The notes below the pieces were generated by a model. That model had not been told where the DNA came from. It saw only the letters and a list, made by a program, of their open reading frames with translations, and did no database searches. From Streptomyces sp. R44 (GTDB lineage Bacteria; Actinomycetota; Actinomycetes; Streptomycetales; Streptomycetaceae): 64,000 nt of DNA. A program made the position numbers and the translations under genes. Where the stretch lies: contig NZ_CP163444.1 of assembly GCF_041053105.1 (NCBI RefSeq), positions 6,666,501-6,730,500 of the forward strand, read 5' to 3'. This document shows, one piece after another, positions 24,512-32,691 of the stretch; the first letter of the stretch is position 1, and each line of letters begins with the position of its first letter.

Positions 24512-24888
24512 TCCTCCAGGCCCCAGCTGTGCACCCGGCGCGGGTGGATCCGGATGACCTCCTCGCTGAAGTGCGGCCCCAGGGTGTGCGGGCCCACGAG
24601 GAGTTCCGCCTCGCCGCGGATCTCGACGCCCCGCACGTGCCAGGGGCGGACGCTCGCGAGGTCGTCGACGACCAGCGCCAGCTTCGGGTTCTGCCACAGG
24701 TTGCGCCACTTCTTCGTCCGGCCCATGGCGATCCCGCCCACCAGGACCGTGTCGTCGTCCTGCGGGAAGAAGACCACCGGGTTGGCCTGCGGCTGGCCGG
24801 ACGGGTCGACGGTCGCCAGCCGGCCGAGCCGCCGGCTCTCCGTGAGATAGGCGCGCTCGACCTCGCTGAAGCCATCGAAATCCCTCAT
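24481..24888 (-). CDS. Pyridoxamine-phosphate-oxidase-fold (PPOX) oxidoreductase
   Basis: 135-aa single-domain split-barrel protein: EVERAYLTESRRLGRLATVDPSGQPQANPVVFF (strands 1-3), VLVGGIAMGRTKKWRNL and KLALVVDDLASVRPWHVRGVEIRGEAELLVG. This matches PPOX-class proteins that bind FMN or F420; actinobacterial members of this length often use F420. The substrate is unknown. It is convergent with the alkA-like gene, overlapping its last 31 bases, so neither gene end can change freely. Confidence 0.87.
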   Translation of the reverse strand: MRDFDGFSEVERAYLTESRRLGRLATVDPSGQPQANPVVFFPQDDDTVLVGGIAMGRTKKWRNLWQNPKLALVVDDLASVRPWHVRGVEIRGEAELLVGPHTLGPHFSEEVIRIHPRRVHSWGLEDYVPGSAGAR

Positions 24889-25014
24889 GCCTCCAGCTTC
24901 GCGCGGTCCCGGCCCCTGCGGATCGGCACCGCGACGGGTCCGGGCTCCGCCGTCCGACCTAGGACCCCTCCGGAAAGTCCCGCCCGGGCCGCGACGCCCG
25001 GCGACGTCCCGTCC

Positions 25015-25497
25015 TCAGCCCCAGATCACCGCCCCCGCCCACGCGCCCACGATCAGCAGGCAGGCGAAGAGCTCGACGAGCACGCTCGTGCCGGCCGCCC
25101 GCATCACGGTCCGGGTCGCCGCCCTCGCCTGGCCGTGGCCGCCGAGGCGGAGCCGCTCCGAGAGGTAGATCCCGCCGACGAAGCCGGGGATCGCGCCGAC
25201 CACCGGGAGCAGGACGAAGCCCAGGACGGCGCCCACCCCCGCGTACGTCACCATGCGCCGGGTGATGCCGACGCCCCGGAAGCGGCGCGGCGGCAGCTGC
25301 CAGACGATCACCTGGGTGAGGAGCAGCAGGCCGGTCGAGGAGGCGAGGAGGATCCAGGCGAGGTCCGTCCGCTCGTGCAGCGACCACCAGAGCATCGCCG
25401 CCCACACCAGCCACGTTCCCGGCACGCCGGGCGCGAGCACCCCGAACAGACCGAGCAGCATCACCGTCGCGATCATCAGGAGCTGCCACACACCCAC
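25015..25497 (-). CDS. DUF456 family membrane protein
   Basis: About 160 aa with four or five hydrophobic segments: LMIATVMLLGLFGVLAPGVPG at the start, then LAWILLASSTGLLLLTQVIVW, TYAGVGAVLGFVLLPVVGAIPGFVGGIYL and a C-terminal TSVLVELFACLLIVGAWAGAVIWG. The Gly/Pro-rich VGAIPGFVGGIYLSE motif is typical of DUF456. The start is a GTG (25497), chosen because the upstream frame is low-complexity; no strong ribosome site. Function unknown. Confidence 0.8.
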   Translation of the reverse strand: MGVWQLLMIATVMLLGLFGVLAPGVPGTWLVWAAMLWWSLHERTDLAWILLASSTGLLLLTQVIVWQLPPRRFRGVGITRRMVTYAGVGAVLGFVLLPVVGAIPGFVGGIYLSERLRLGGHGQARAATRTVMRAAGTSVLVELFACLLIVGAWAGAVIWG

Positions 25498-25577
25498 GCT
25501 GCCCAGGGTGCACGACCGCGCGGATTCCCGCAGGTCGCGCGGGGCGTACGGGGTACGGGGTACGGGTACGCGAGCGG

Positions 25578-26012
25578 TCAGGGCGCCAGGGGCAGGGCGG
25601 CGGCCACGAGGTTCCGCTCCCTGCGGCTGATCAGCGGGAAGATCAGCTTGAGGGCGTGCTCGCTGTTCGGCGAGGAGAGGACGAAGGAGGAGTTCAGGAT
25701 CCGTTCCTTGATGGCCGAGCGGAACAGGCCGTCGCGCGCGATCGTCATGGTGTGCTCGACCGGCTTCGCGAACACCGGATCGGCCCGGAAGACGAAGAGC
25801 CGGCGGTCGGTCATCGCCAGGTACATCGGGACCGGCGTCGGTATCACGGCCATCGCGCCACCGCTGAGGACGGCGGACGCCACGCCGAAGGCGGCGGTCC
25901 GGCGCACGGAGACCGTGTTCAGGCCGACGACGCACGTCACCTCGACCCGCTCACCGGGCTCCAGCATGGGGGTCACGGTGGCCAGCAGGGCGCGACGGCG
26001 TCGTCCGTTCAT
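25578..26012 (-). CDS. Hypothetical protein with PH-like fold features
   Basis: 144 aa, mostly beta-strand pattern: LEPGERVEVTCVVGLNTVSVRRT, a hydrophobic stretch AAFGVASAVLSGGAMAVIPTPVP, then MYLAMTDRRLFVFRAD, VEHTMTIARDGLFRSAIKE and NSEHALKLIFPL. The MTDRRLFVF strand with a following ligand-like loop resembles bacterial PH or GRAM-type proteins. There is no signal peptide. Possibly membrane-associated; no specific function can be given. Confidence 0.7.
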   Translation of the reverse strand: MNGRRRRALLATVTPMLEPGERVEVTCVVGLNTVSVRRTAAFGVASAVLSGGAMAVIPTPVPMYLAMTDRRLFVFRADPVFAKPVEHTMTIARDGLFRSAIKERILNSSFVLSSPNSEHALKLIFPLISRRERNLVAAALPLAP

Positions 26013-26081
26013 GGGGGCGGGAGCTCCTGAGGATGAGGGTGCAAGCGGAACCAGCCGCTCACCTTCCCATACCGTCCGAGA

Positions 26082-27065
26082 TCAGCCGCGGGCGACCCAG
26101 CCCTTCTCGTACGCGTGCCAGCCGAGCTGCAGCCGGGTCGTCACCCCGGTCAGCTCCATCAGCCCCTTCACCCGCCGCTGCACGGTCCGCAGCCCCAGGT
26201 CCAGCTGCTTCGCCACGCTCGCGTCGGTCATCCCGGCGAGCAGCAGCGACAGGATCTCCAGGTCCATCACGTCCGGGCCCGGCGCCTCGTCCTCGGTGAT
26301 CTGCGCGCCCGCCCCGAGCCGCAGCGGCAGGGCCTCCCGCCACACCGACTCGAAGAGGCCCATCAGCGATTCCAGGAGCCCGCTCGCGTGCACGACGATC
26401 GCCGCGGGCTCGGCGCCCCGCCCGGTCAGCGGCACCATGGCCAGGGACCGGTCGGCGACGACGAGCTTCGTGGGGACCCGGTCGGCGACGCGGACCTTCT
26501 CCTCCCGGCCGAGCGCCGCCGACAGTTCGAGCAGCCCGGTCGGGAGGCTGAGCACCTCGCGCTCCAGGACCACCCGGTAGCGGACGCCCCGGCCCGCCGC
26601 CTGTTCCTCCGCGTCGTTCTCCATCCCGGAGACCGCGATCGGCTTGCCCGTGACCAGGGCGCAGACCTCCTCCTGGGCGCCCAGCTGGAGCTGGAGGAAG
26701 CGGTGCGTCACGGCGCTCGCGCCGGTCACCACCTCCACCAGGTCGTGCACGGCCGCCTCCTCGGCCTCGGCCCGGTACTCCTCGGCGAGCAGCTTGGCCG
26801 CCAGCTCGGCCTGCTCCAGCTCGTGGCGCTGCTGGGTGAGGAGCGCGCCCAGCGCGACCCCGGGCGGCGCCGCGACCCAGCGGCCGGTGCGCGCCGAGGA
26901 CTGGGCCGCGAGGCCCTGCGACTCCAGGCGGCGCAGCGCCCGCTCGGTGTCCTGCTCGGGCAGGGCGAGCCGGTGCGCGAGATCGGTGACCTCGGCCGCG
27001 CCCAGCGCGACCAGGGCGCGGTACGCGGACTCCTGGCGCTCGTCGAGACCTATCGCTCCCAGCAT
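26082..27065 (-). CDS. TrmB-like/LuxR-type transcriptional regulator
   Basis: 327 aa from the ATG at 27065 (GGGGTGGGG upstream). The N-terminal winged helix (LDERQESAYRALVALGAAEVTDLAHRLALPEQDTERALRRLESQGL) is TrmB-like; a helical stretch LLTQQRHELEQAELAAKLLAEEYRAEAEEA follows; the middle is a possible phospholipase-D-like sensor; the C-terminus is a LuxR HTH (DLEILSLLLAGMTDASVAKQLDLGLRTVQRRV). This layout is common among streptomycete regulators beside secreted proteases. It is divergent from the large S8 peptidase gene, a probable target. Confidence 0.82.
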   Translation of the reverse strand: MLGAIGLDERQESAYRALVALGAAEVTDLAHRLALPEQDTERALRRLESQGLAAQSSARTGRWVAAPPGVALGALLTQQRHELEQAELAAKLLAEEYRAEAEEAAVHDLVEVVTGASAVTHRFLQLQLGAQEEVCALVTGKPIAVSGMENDAEEQAAGRGVRYRVVLEREVLSLPTGLLELSAALGREEKVRVADRVPTKLVVADRSLAMVPLTGRGAEPAAIVVHASGLLESLMGLFESVWREALPLRLGAGAQITEDEAPGPDVMDLEILSLLLAGMTDASVAKQLDLGLRTVQRRVKGLMELTGVTTRLQLGWHAYEKGWVARG

Positions 27066-27152
27066 GGATGCCCCACCCCTCGCCGCACCTCCGGCCGGCG
27101 TCCCGGATCTTCCGGGGACGTTCACCGGAGGCATTCGTTCCGTTGGTGACCT

Positions 27153-27182
27153 GGCGGGAAACGGCCACGGCGTATTCCCGCC
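27153..27182. promoter_or_regulatory. Inverted repeat between LuxR-type regulator and protease genes
   Basis: GGCGGGAA (27153-27160) and TTCCCGCC (27175-27182) form an 8-bp inverted repeat with a 14-bp gap, centred in the 232-bp divergent promoter region. Half-sites on about the same helix face suit a dimeric regulator, perhaps the adjacent LuxR-type protein. Confidence 0.35.
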
Positions 27183-27297
27183 TCACCCATCATCCCTGCA
27201 CCGCCCTCACCTCTGCCAATGTGGCGCCACCGCAGCACCAACAGCCTCCGGCGAAGGGTGATTTGTGCCCATTTTCCGGATTCAGATGGGGAGAGCG

Positions 27298-30200
27298 ATG
27301 CGCCCGATTTCGCGTACGGCCCTGGGGGTGGCGACCGCCGTCGTCCTGGCCGTCACCGCGGTCGCGCCGTCCATGGCCGATGAGCCGAAGGACGACACGA
27401 CCGGCAAGCGACCGCTGGTCGGCAGCGAGGCCGCGGCCCGCTCCGGCGACGGAGCCAGGACCGCCACGGTCACCCTGGTCACCGGCGACCGCGTCCTGGT
27501 CACCCGCGACGCCGAAGGCAACCCGGCGGCCACGGCCCTGCCCCGCGAGGACGGGACCGTCCCCCTGGTGCAGACCCGCCGCTCCGGCCAGGACCTGTAC
27601 GTCTACCCCGAGGACGCCACCGCCGCGCTCGCCGCCGGACGCGTCGACGAGCAGCTCTTCAACGTCACGGGCCTGATCCGCCAGGGCTACGACGACTCCG
27701 CCACCACCACGCTGCCCCTCATCGCGGTCTACGGCTCCGACCTCGCCCGCTCCGTCCCCGCCGCCCCCCGCGGCGCCAGGCGCGGCAAGGTCCTCAAGGC
27801 CGTCGACGGCGTCGCGCTCACGGCCGAGAAGAAGCAGGCCGCCACCTTCTGGGCGGAGATCAGCGCCCCGAACGCCCGCTCCGCCTCCGGCCTGAAGAAG
27901 CTCTGGCTCGACCGCAAGGTCCAGGCCACCCTGGAGCAGTCGACGAAGCAGATCCACGCCCCCGAGGCCTGGGCCGCCGGCTACGACGGCAAGGGCACCA
28001 AGGTCGCCGTCCTCGACACCGGCGCCGACGCCGAGCACCCCGACCTCAAGGGCCGCATCGTCGCCTCGGAGAACTTCACCGACTCCGACACCACCGGCGA
28101 CCACCAGGGCCACGGCACCCACACCATCTCCACCGTCGGCGGCTCCGGCGCCGCGAGCGACGGCAGGAAGAAGGGCGTCGCCCCCGGCGCCGACCTCCTC
28201 AACGGCAAGGTCCTCAACGACTCCGGCTCCGGCGCCGCCTCCTGGATCATCGCCGGCATGGAATGGGCCGTCGCCCAGGGCGCCGACGTCGTCTCCATGA
28301 GCCTCGGCAGCCCCGAACCCACCGACTGCACCGACCCGATGAGCGTCGCCGCCGAGGAACTCGCCCAGAACAAGGGCACGCTCTTCGTCATCGCCGCGGG
28401 CAACTCGGGCCCCACGCACAACACCGTCTCCTCGCCCGGCTGCGCGCCCGGCGTGCTCACCGTCGGCGCCACCGACCGCGACGACTCCACCGCCTGGTTC
28501 TCCAGCCGCGGCCCGACGATCGTGAACCACACCCTCAAGCCCGAGATCGCCGCGCCCGGCGTCGGCATCTCCGCCGCGGCGGCCGGCGGCCGGGGCGTGT
28601 ACGCGTACCAGTCCATGTCCGGTACGTCGATGGCGACCCCGCACGTCGCGGGCGCCGCCGCCATCGTCAAGCAGCGCCACCCCGACTGGACCGCGCAGCA
28701 GATCAAGTCCGCGCTCGTCGCCTCCGCCGACAGCTCGGTCCCCGGCGACGTCCGCGAGGTCGGCGGCGGCCGCCTCGACGTCAAGGCCGCCGTCGACCAG
28801 ACGGTCCTGAGCGCCCCCGCCGTCCAGGGCGGCACCTTCGACTGGCCGCAGGACAAGAGCGACCGCACCACGGTCTCCGTGCCGTACACCAACACCTCCG
28901 GCGCCCCGGTCACCCTCGACCTGGCCGTCGAGAAGGTCACCGGCAACGACGGCTCCGCCGTCCGGTCCTCGGTCGCCCGCCTCGGCAGGCGCACCGTCAC
29001 CGTCCCCGCCGGCGCCACCGTCGAGGTCCCGCTCGACCTCGCCCCCGACGCCCGCCTGGAGCGCGCCCAGTACGGCGACGTCACCGGCCGCGTCGTCGCC
29101 ACCGGCCCCGGCGGCATCCACGTCTCCACCCCGTTCTCGCTGTACGTGGAGCCCGAGACGGTCACCCTGCGCGTCAAGCTGATCGACCGTCACGGCAACC
29201 CGGCCTCCGGCGCCTCCTCCCTCGACGTCATCGGCACCGACACCGCCACCGGCGAGCGCCGCTTCAACGAAGGAGCCGCCGACCAGGTCTACCGCCTGCG
29301 CCCCGGCAGCTACTTCCTCTCCTCCTTCGTCACCACGCCCGACGCGGGCGAGGGCGCCACGCTGAACGACTCGCTCAGCTACCTCGGCCGCCCGCAGGTC
29401 GAGCTGAAGAAGGACACCACCGTCGTCCTCGACGCCCGCACGGCCCACCGGCTGTCGGTGAAGACCGACAAGCCCTCCGAACTCCGCGGCGCCACCCTCG
29501 CGTTCGCCCGGTCCTGGGACGACTTCTGGCTGCACGCCGGAACCGCCACCGGCCCGCGCACCCTCCGCGGCTACTACGCCTCGGTCGAAGGCCGTGCCGA
29601 CGAGGGCGACTTCGAGTTCGGCAGCTACTGGCGGGCCGCCGCCCCGCAGATCACCTCGCTGACCACCGGCGACGGACTGGCCCTGCACCCGCTCACCGCC
29701 TCCCTCGGCTCCGACAACCTCGACGGCACCGGCTCCGCCCGCCTCGTCGACGCCGGAACCGGCACGCCGGACGAGCTCAAGGCCGCCGGAGTCCAGGGCC
29801 GCGTCGCCCTCGTCCGGCTCCCGGACGGCTCCACCGCCGCGGGCACCCTCGCCCGCAACGCCAAGGCCGCCGGCGCCGTCGCCGTCGTCACGTACCACTC
29901 GGCCCCCGGCCGCTGGTACCCCACCGGCGGCTTCACCGGCCTCGGTCTCCCCGTCCTCGCCGTCCCCTCCACGGAGGCGACCGCGCTCCTCGGCAGGCTC
30001 GCGGCGGGCGAGGTCACCCTCGCCTGGAACGCCACCGCGAAGAGCCCCTACCTCTACAACCTCGCCTTCCCCGAGACCGGCGCGATCCGTGACGACGAGG
30101 AGTACCGGGTCCACGACGCCCGCCTCGGCCGGACGGAATCGACCTACGGCTCGGCCGGCATCACCACCGACTTCACGGACTTCCCGGCCGCCTACCGCCC

Positions 30201-31065
30201 CAACGGCCTCGGCATCTCCTTCGGCTCCCTGGAGACCGTCCCCGCGCCCGGCACCCGCACCGAGTACTACTCCGCCGGTGACACCGCCTGGCAGCAGATG
30301 GTCAACAGCAGCTTCCCGTTCGGGGAGATCATGATGGGCGTCCGCCACGCGTACGCGCCCGGCGAGCGGCGCACCGAGAAGTGGTACGACGGCGTCATCG
30401 CCCCCACCGCGCCGCGCGACACCACCGGGAAGCCGGTCCTCGTCGCCGAGCGGCAGGGCAACCTCATCGGCTTCGCCGACGCCATGTGGGGCGACTCCAC
30501 CCACCACGCCGAGCCCGGCTCCTTCGGCGACATCGGCAACGTGCGCCTGAGCCGTGACGGCGAGGTCCTCGGCGAGTCCGGCTGGCCGTTCGGCGTCTTC
30601 GAGGTACCGGCCGAAGCCGGGACGTACACGCTGGAACAGAACACCATGAAGATAGGCAGCAAGGTGTGGGCCCGCTCCACATCCGTCAACTCGGTGTGGA
30701 AATTCACCTCCAAGCTTGACGAGAGCGTCTATTCTCAGGGCATCCCGATTCTCTTCCCCCGGTACAACCTTCCGGTGGACGGACTGAAGACCCTCGCCGC
30801 GACCGACGGCCAGCACATCGGCCTCACCGCGACGGGTCACGCGGGCTACACCCCCGCAGCGCTCACCTCGGCGAAGCTCTCGTACTCCTACGACGGGGGC
30901 ACGACCTGGACCGAAGCGCAGGTCTCCCAGCAGGGCGACGGCTGGACCGCGACCGTGAACCACGCGGGCGCGACCGGCAGGCAGGTCACCCTGAAGACCG
31001 AACTGACGGACGCCAACGGCAACTCCGTCACCCAGACCGTGGTCCGCGCTTACGACGTGCGCTGA
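27298..31065 (+). CDS. Secreted subtilisin-family (S8) serine protease, large multidomain
   Basis: 1255 aa from the ATG at 27298 (GGGGAGA 5 bases upstream; an earlier in-frame ATG exists). Signal peptide about 1-29 (cut after SMA), a propeptide to about 200, then a catalytic domain with Asp240 (VLDTGADAEHPD), His272 (HGTHTISTVGG), an oxyanion AAGNSG region and Ser444 (GTSMATPHVAG). A PA-like insert appears downstream (VQGRVALVRLPDGSTAAGTLARNAKAAGAVAVV) with beta-rich C-terminal domains. Probably an exported protease for protein scavenging or developmental processing. A strong hairpin follows the stop. Confidence 0.94.
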   Translation: MRPISRTALGVATAVVLAVTAVAPSMADEPKDDTTGKRPLVGSEAAARSGDGARTATVTLVTGDRVLVTRDAEGNPAATALPREDGTVPLVQTRRSGQDLYVYPEDATAALAAGRVDEQLFNVTGLIRQGYDDSATTTLPLIAVYGSDLARSVPAAPRGARRGKVLKAVDGVALTAEKKQAATFWAEISAPNARSASGLKKLWLDRKVQATLEQSTKQIHAPEAWAAGYDGKGTKVAVLDTGADAEHPDLKGRIVASENFTDSDTTGDHQGHGTHTISTVGGSGAASDGRKKGVAPGADLLNGKVLNDSGSGAASWIIAGMEWAVAQGADVVSMSLGSPEPTDCTDPMSVAAEELAQNKGTLFVIAAGNSGPTHNTVSSPGCAPGVLTVGATDRDDSTAWFSSRGPTIVNHTLKPEIAAPGVGISAAAAGGRGVYAYQSMSGTSMATPHVAGAAAIVKQRHPDWTAQQIKSALVASADSSVPGDVREVGGGRLDVKAAVDQTVLSAPAVQGGTFDWPQDKSDRTTVSVPYTNTSGAPVTLDLAVEKVTGNDGSAVRSSVARLGRRTVTVPAGATVEVPLDLAPDARLERAQYGDVTGRVVATGPGGIHVSTPFSLYVEPETVTLRVKLIDRHGNPASGASSLDVIGTDTATGERRFNEGAADQVYRLRPGSYFLSSFVTTPDAGEGATLNDSLSYLGRPQVELKKDTTVVLDARTAHRLSVKTDKPSELRGATLAFARSWDDFWLHAGTATGPRTLRGYYASVEGRADEGDFEFGSYWRAAAPQITSLTTGDGLALHPLTASLGSDNLDGTGSARLVDAGTGTPDELKAAGVQGRVALVRLPDGSTAAGTLARNAKAAGAVAVVTYHSAPGRWYPTGGFTGLGLPVLAVPSTEATALLGRLAAGEVTLAWNATAKSPYLYNLAFPETGAIRDDEEYRVHDARLGRTESTYGSAGITTDFTDFPAAYRPNGLGISFGSLETVPAPGTRTEYYSAGDTAWQQMVNSSFPFGEIMMGVRHAYAPGERRTEKWYDGVIAPTAPRDTTGKPVLVAERQGNLIGFADAMWGDSTHHAEPGSFGDIGNVRLSRDGEVLGESGWPFGVFEVPAEAGTYTLEQNTMKIGSKVWARSTSVNSVWKFTSKLDESVYSQGIPILFPRYNLPVDGLKTLAATDGQHIGLTATGHAGYTPAALTSAKLSYSYDGGTTWTEAQVSQQGDGWTATVNHAGATGRQVTLKTELTDANGNSVTQTVVRAYDVR

Positions 31066-31072
31066 CCACGCC

Positions 31073-31120
31073 GGTCCGCCGGGCGTCCTTCCCGTGGGGG
31101 GTGGGGTCGCCCGGCGGACC
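31073..31120 (+). terminator. Terminator hairpin after the large protease gene
   Basis: A perfect 13-bp stem GGTCCGCCGGGCG (31073-31085) pairs with CGCCCGGCGGACC (31108-31120) around a 22-base loop, starting 8 bases after the stop. The U-tract is poor, as often in Streptomyces. Confidence 0.75.
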
Positions 31121-31188
31121 ACCCATTTGCAGCAACGGTTTTCCTGATGTCCCGTTTTCGGACGCCGTGCGCGGTGGACAATAAGGGC

Positions 31189-32664
31189 ATGACTCAGCAG
31201 GGGGACAACTGGTGGGACAAGCTCTACGACGACGCGGAGCCGGACGCGGCACCGACGGCCTCGGGTGACACACTCGACGACCACTTCGACACGACACCGC
31301 GCGCGGTGCCGAGCCCGGTGACGGCGCAGGACCCCGTGCCGCAGGACCCCATGCCGCGGGACCCGCTGCCCCAGGTCCCGGTCCCGTACCACCCGGTCGC
31401 GTACGACCCGGTCGCGTACGACCCGGTGCCGCAGGTCCCGGCGACGCCCCCGCTCGCGCCGCCACCGGCCCCCGTGTCCGGACCCGCGCCCTGGGAGGCG
31501 CCCCGGGATCTCGGGCCGCGGACCTTCCCGGGCCCGCCCCCGCCCCCGGCCGCCCCTCCCGTCGAGACGCCCACCGTCCGGGTGCCCGTGCTCCGGGAAC
31601 CGGACGCCCCCGAGGAGCCGCAGGCCGACACCGGGCCCGCCCACGACCCCGACCTCACCGTCGCGGTGTCCGTGCCCCGGCCCAGGACCGGCTTCGTCGG
31701 GAGCCGGCCGCCCACCTACGAGGCCGAGCCCACCGCGCTGCCCGTCGCCCGGCCCGGTGAGCTCGCCGAACTCGTCGCCGACACCGTCCTCGACGGCGCG
31801 CGCTACGGCACCTGCACCCTGCGCGCCGCCTCCGTACGCGGCGACTCCGCCCGCTACCGGGGCGAACCCCGGCGCGACGCCCTGCTCACCGCCCGCTTCG
31901 GCCACGACGAGACCGCGCTCGTCCTCGTCGCCGTCGCCGCCGGCTCCCGCGCCGCCGAGGGCGCCCACCTCGCCGCCGCCGACGCCTGCCAGTGGATCGC
32001 CGAGGCCGTCTGCCGCAGCCACGCCCGGCTCTCCGAGGACATCAGGTCCGGCCGCCGCGGCGACCTCAAGTCCGGACTGCACCGGCTCACCGACAGGACC
32101 TACGGCAAGCTGCGGGCCCGCGCCGCCGAGCGGGACCTCGCCCCCGACGAGTACACCGCGACGCTCCGCTGCCTCCTCGTCCCCGCCGACCCCGAATGCC
32201 GCACGCGCGTCTTCTTCGGCATCGGCGGCGGCGGGCTCTTCCGGCTCCGCGACGGCTCCTGGCAGGACCTCGAACCGCTCCTGCCCGAACCGGCCGCCGT
32301 CACCGGCGCCCCCGTCGTCGGCTTCGGCTCGCCGCCCCCGGTGCCGGAAGCCACCGAGGAGGGGGACAGGTTCACCATGGACCTCGGCATCACCACCGCC
32401 CCGCCGCTCATCGAGGAGCCCGTACCCCCGCCCGCCGAGCCCTTCCGCTTCCGCGCCTCCGTGGCCCGCGCCGGCGACACCCTCCTCCTCGCCTCGCCCG
32501 GCCTCGCCGAGCCGATGCGCGGCGAACCGGCCCTCGCCCACGAGCTCGCCGCCCGCTGGGCCGACGCCGAGCCGCCGGGCCTCGCCGCCTTCCTCGCCGA
32601 CACCCAGCTGAGGGTGACGGGTTACGCCGACGACCGTACGGGGGTGGCCGTCTGGGAGGCGTAA
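31189..32664 (+). CDS. PP2C-like protein without the metal-binding Asp residues (probable pseudophosphatase)
   Basis: 491 aa from the ATG at 31189. Residues 1-190 are a disordered Pro/Asp-rich region with short repeats (PVAYDPVAYDPVPQ). The rest follows the PP2C layout: YGTCTLRAASVRGDSARYRGEPRRDALL, ALVLVAVAAGSRAAEGAHLAA and, near the end, DTLLLASPGLAEPM. In active PP2C enzymes the last two would read about DGxGG and SDGL; here both metal-binding Asp are absent. It may act as a binding or regulatory protein, for instance for phosphoproteins. No signal peptide. Confidence 0.75.
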   Translation: MTQQGDNWWDKLYDDAEPDAAPTASGDTLDDHFDTTPRAVPSPVTAQDPVPQDPMPRDPLPQVPVPYHPVAYDPVAYDPVPQVPATPPLAPPPAPVSGPAPWEAPRDLGPRTFPGPPPPPAAPPVETPTVRVPVLREPDAPEEPQADTGPAHDPDLTVAVSVPRPRTGFVGSRPPTYEAEPTALPVARPGELAELVADTVLDGARYGTCTLRAASVRGDSARYRGEPRRDALLTARFGHDETALVLVAVAAGSRAAEGAHLAAADACQWIAEAVCRSHARLSEDIRSGRRGDLKSGLHRLTDRTYGKLRARAAERDLAPDEYTATLRCLLVPADPECRTRVFFGIGGGGLFRLRDGSWQDLEPLLPEPAAVTGAPVVGFGSPPPVPEATEEGDRFTMDLGITTAPPLIEEPVPPPAEPFRFRASVARAGDTLLLASPGLAEPMRGEPALAHELAARWADAEPPGLAAFLADTQLRVTGYADDRTGVAVWEA

Positions 32665-32691
32665 CCCGCCGGGCCGTGTGTTGATGGAGCC

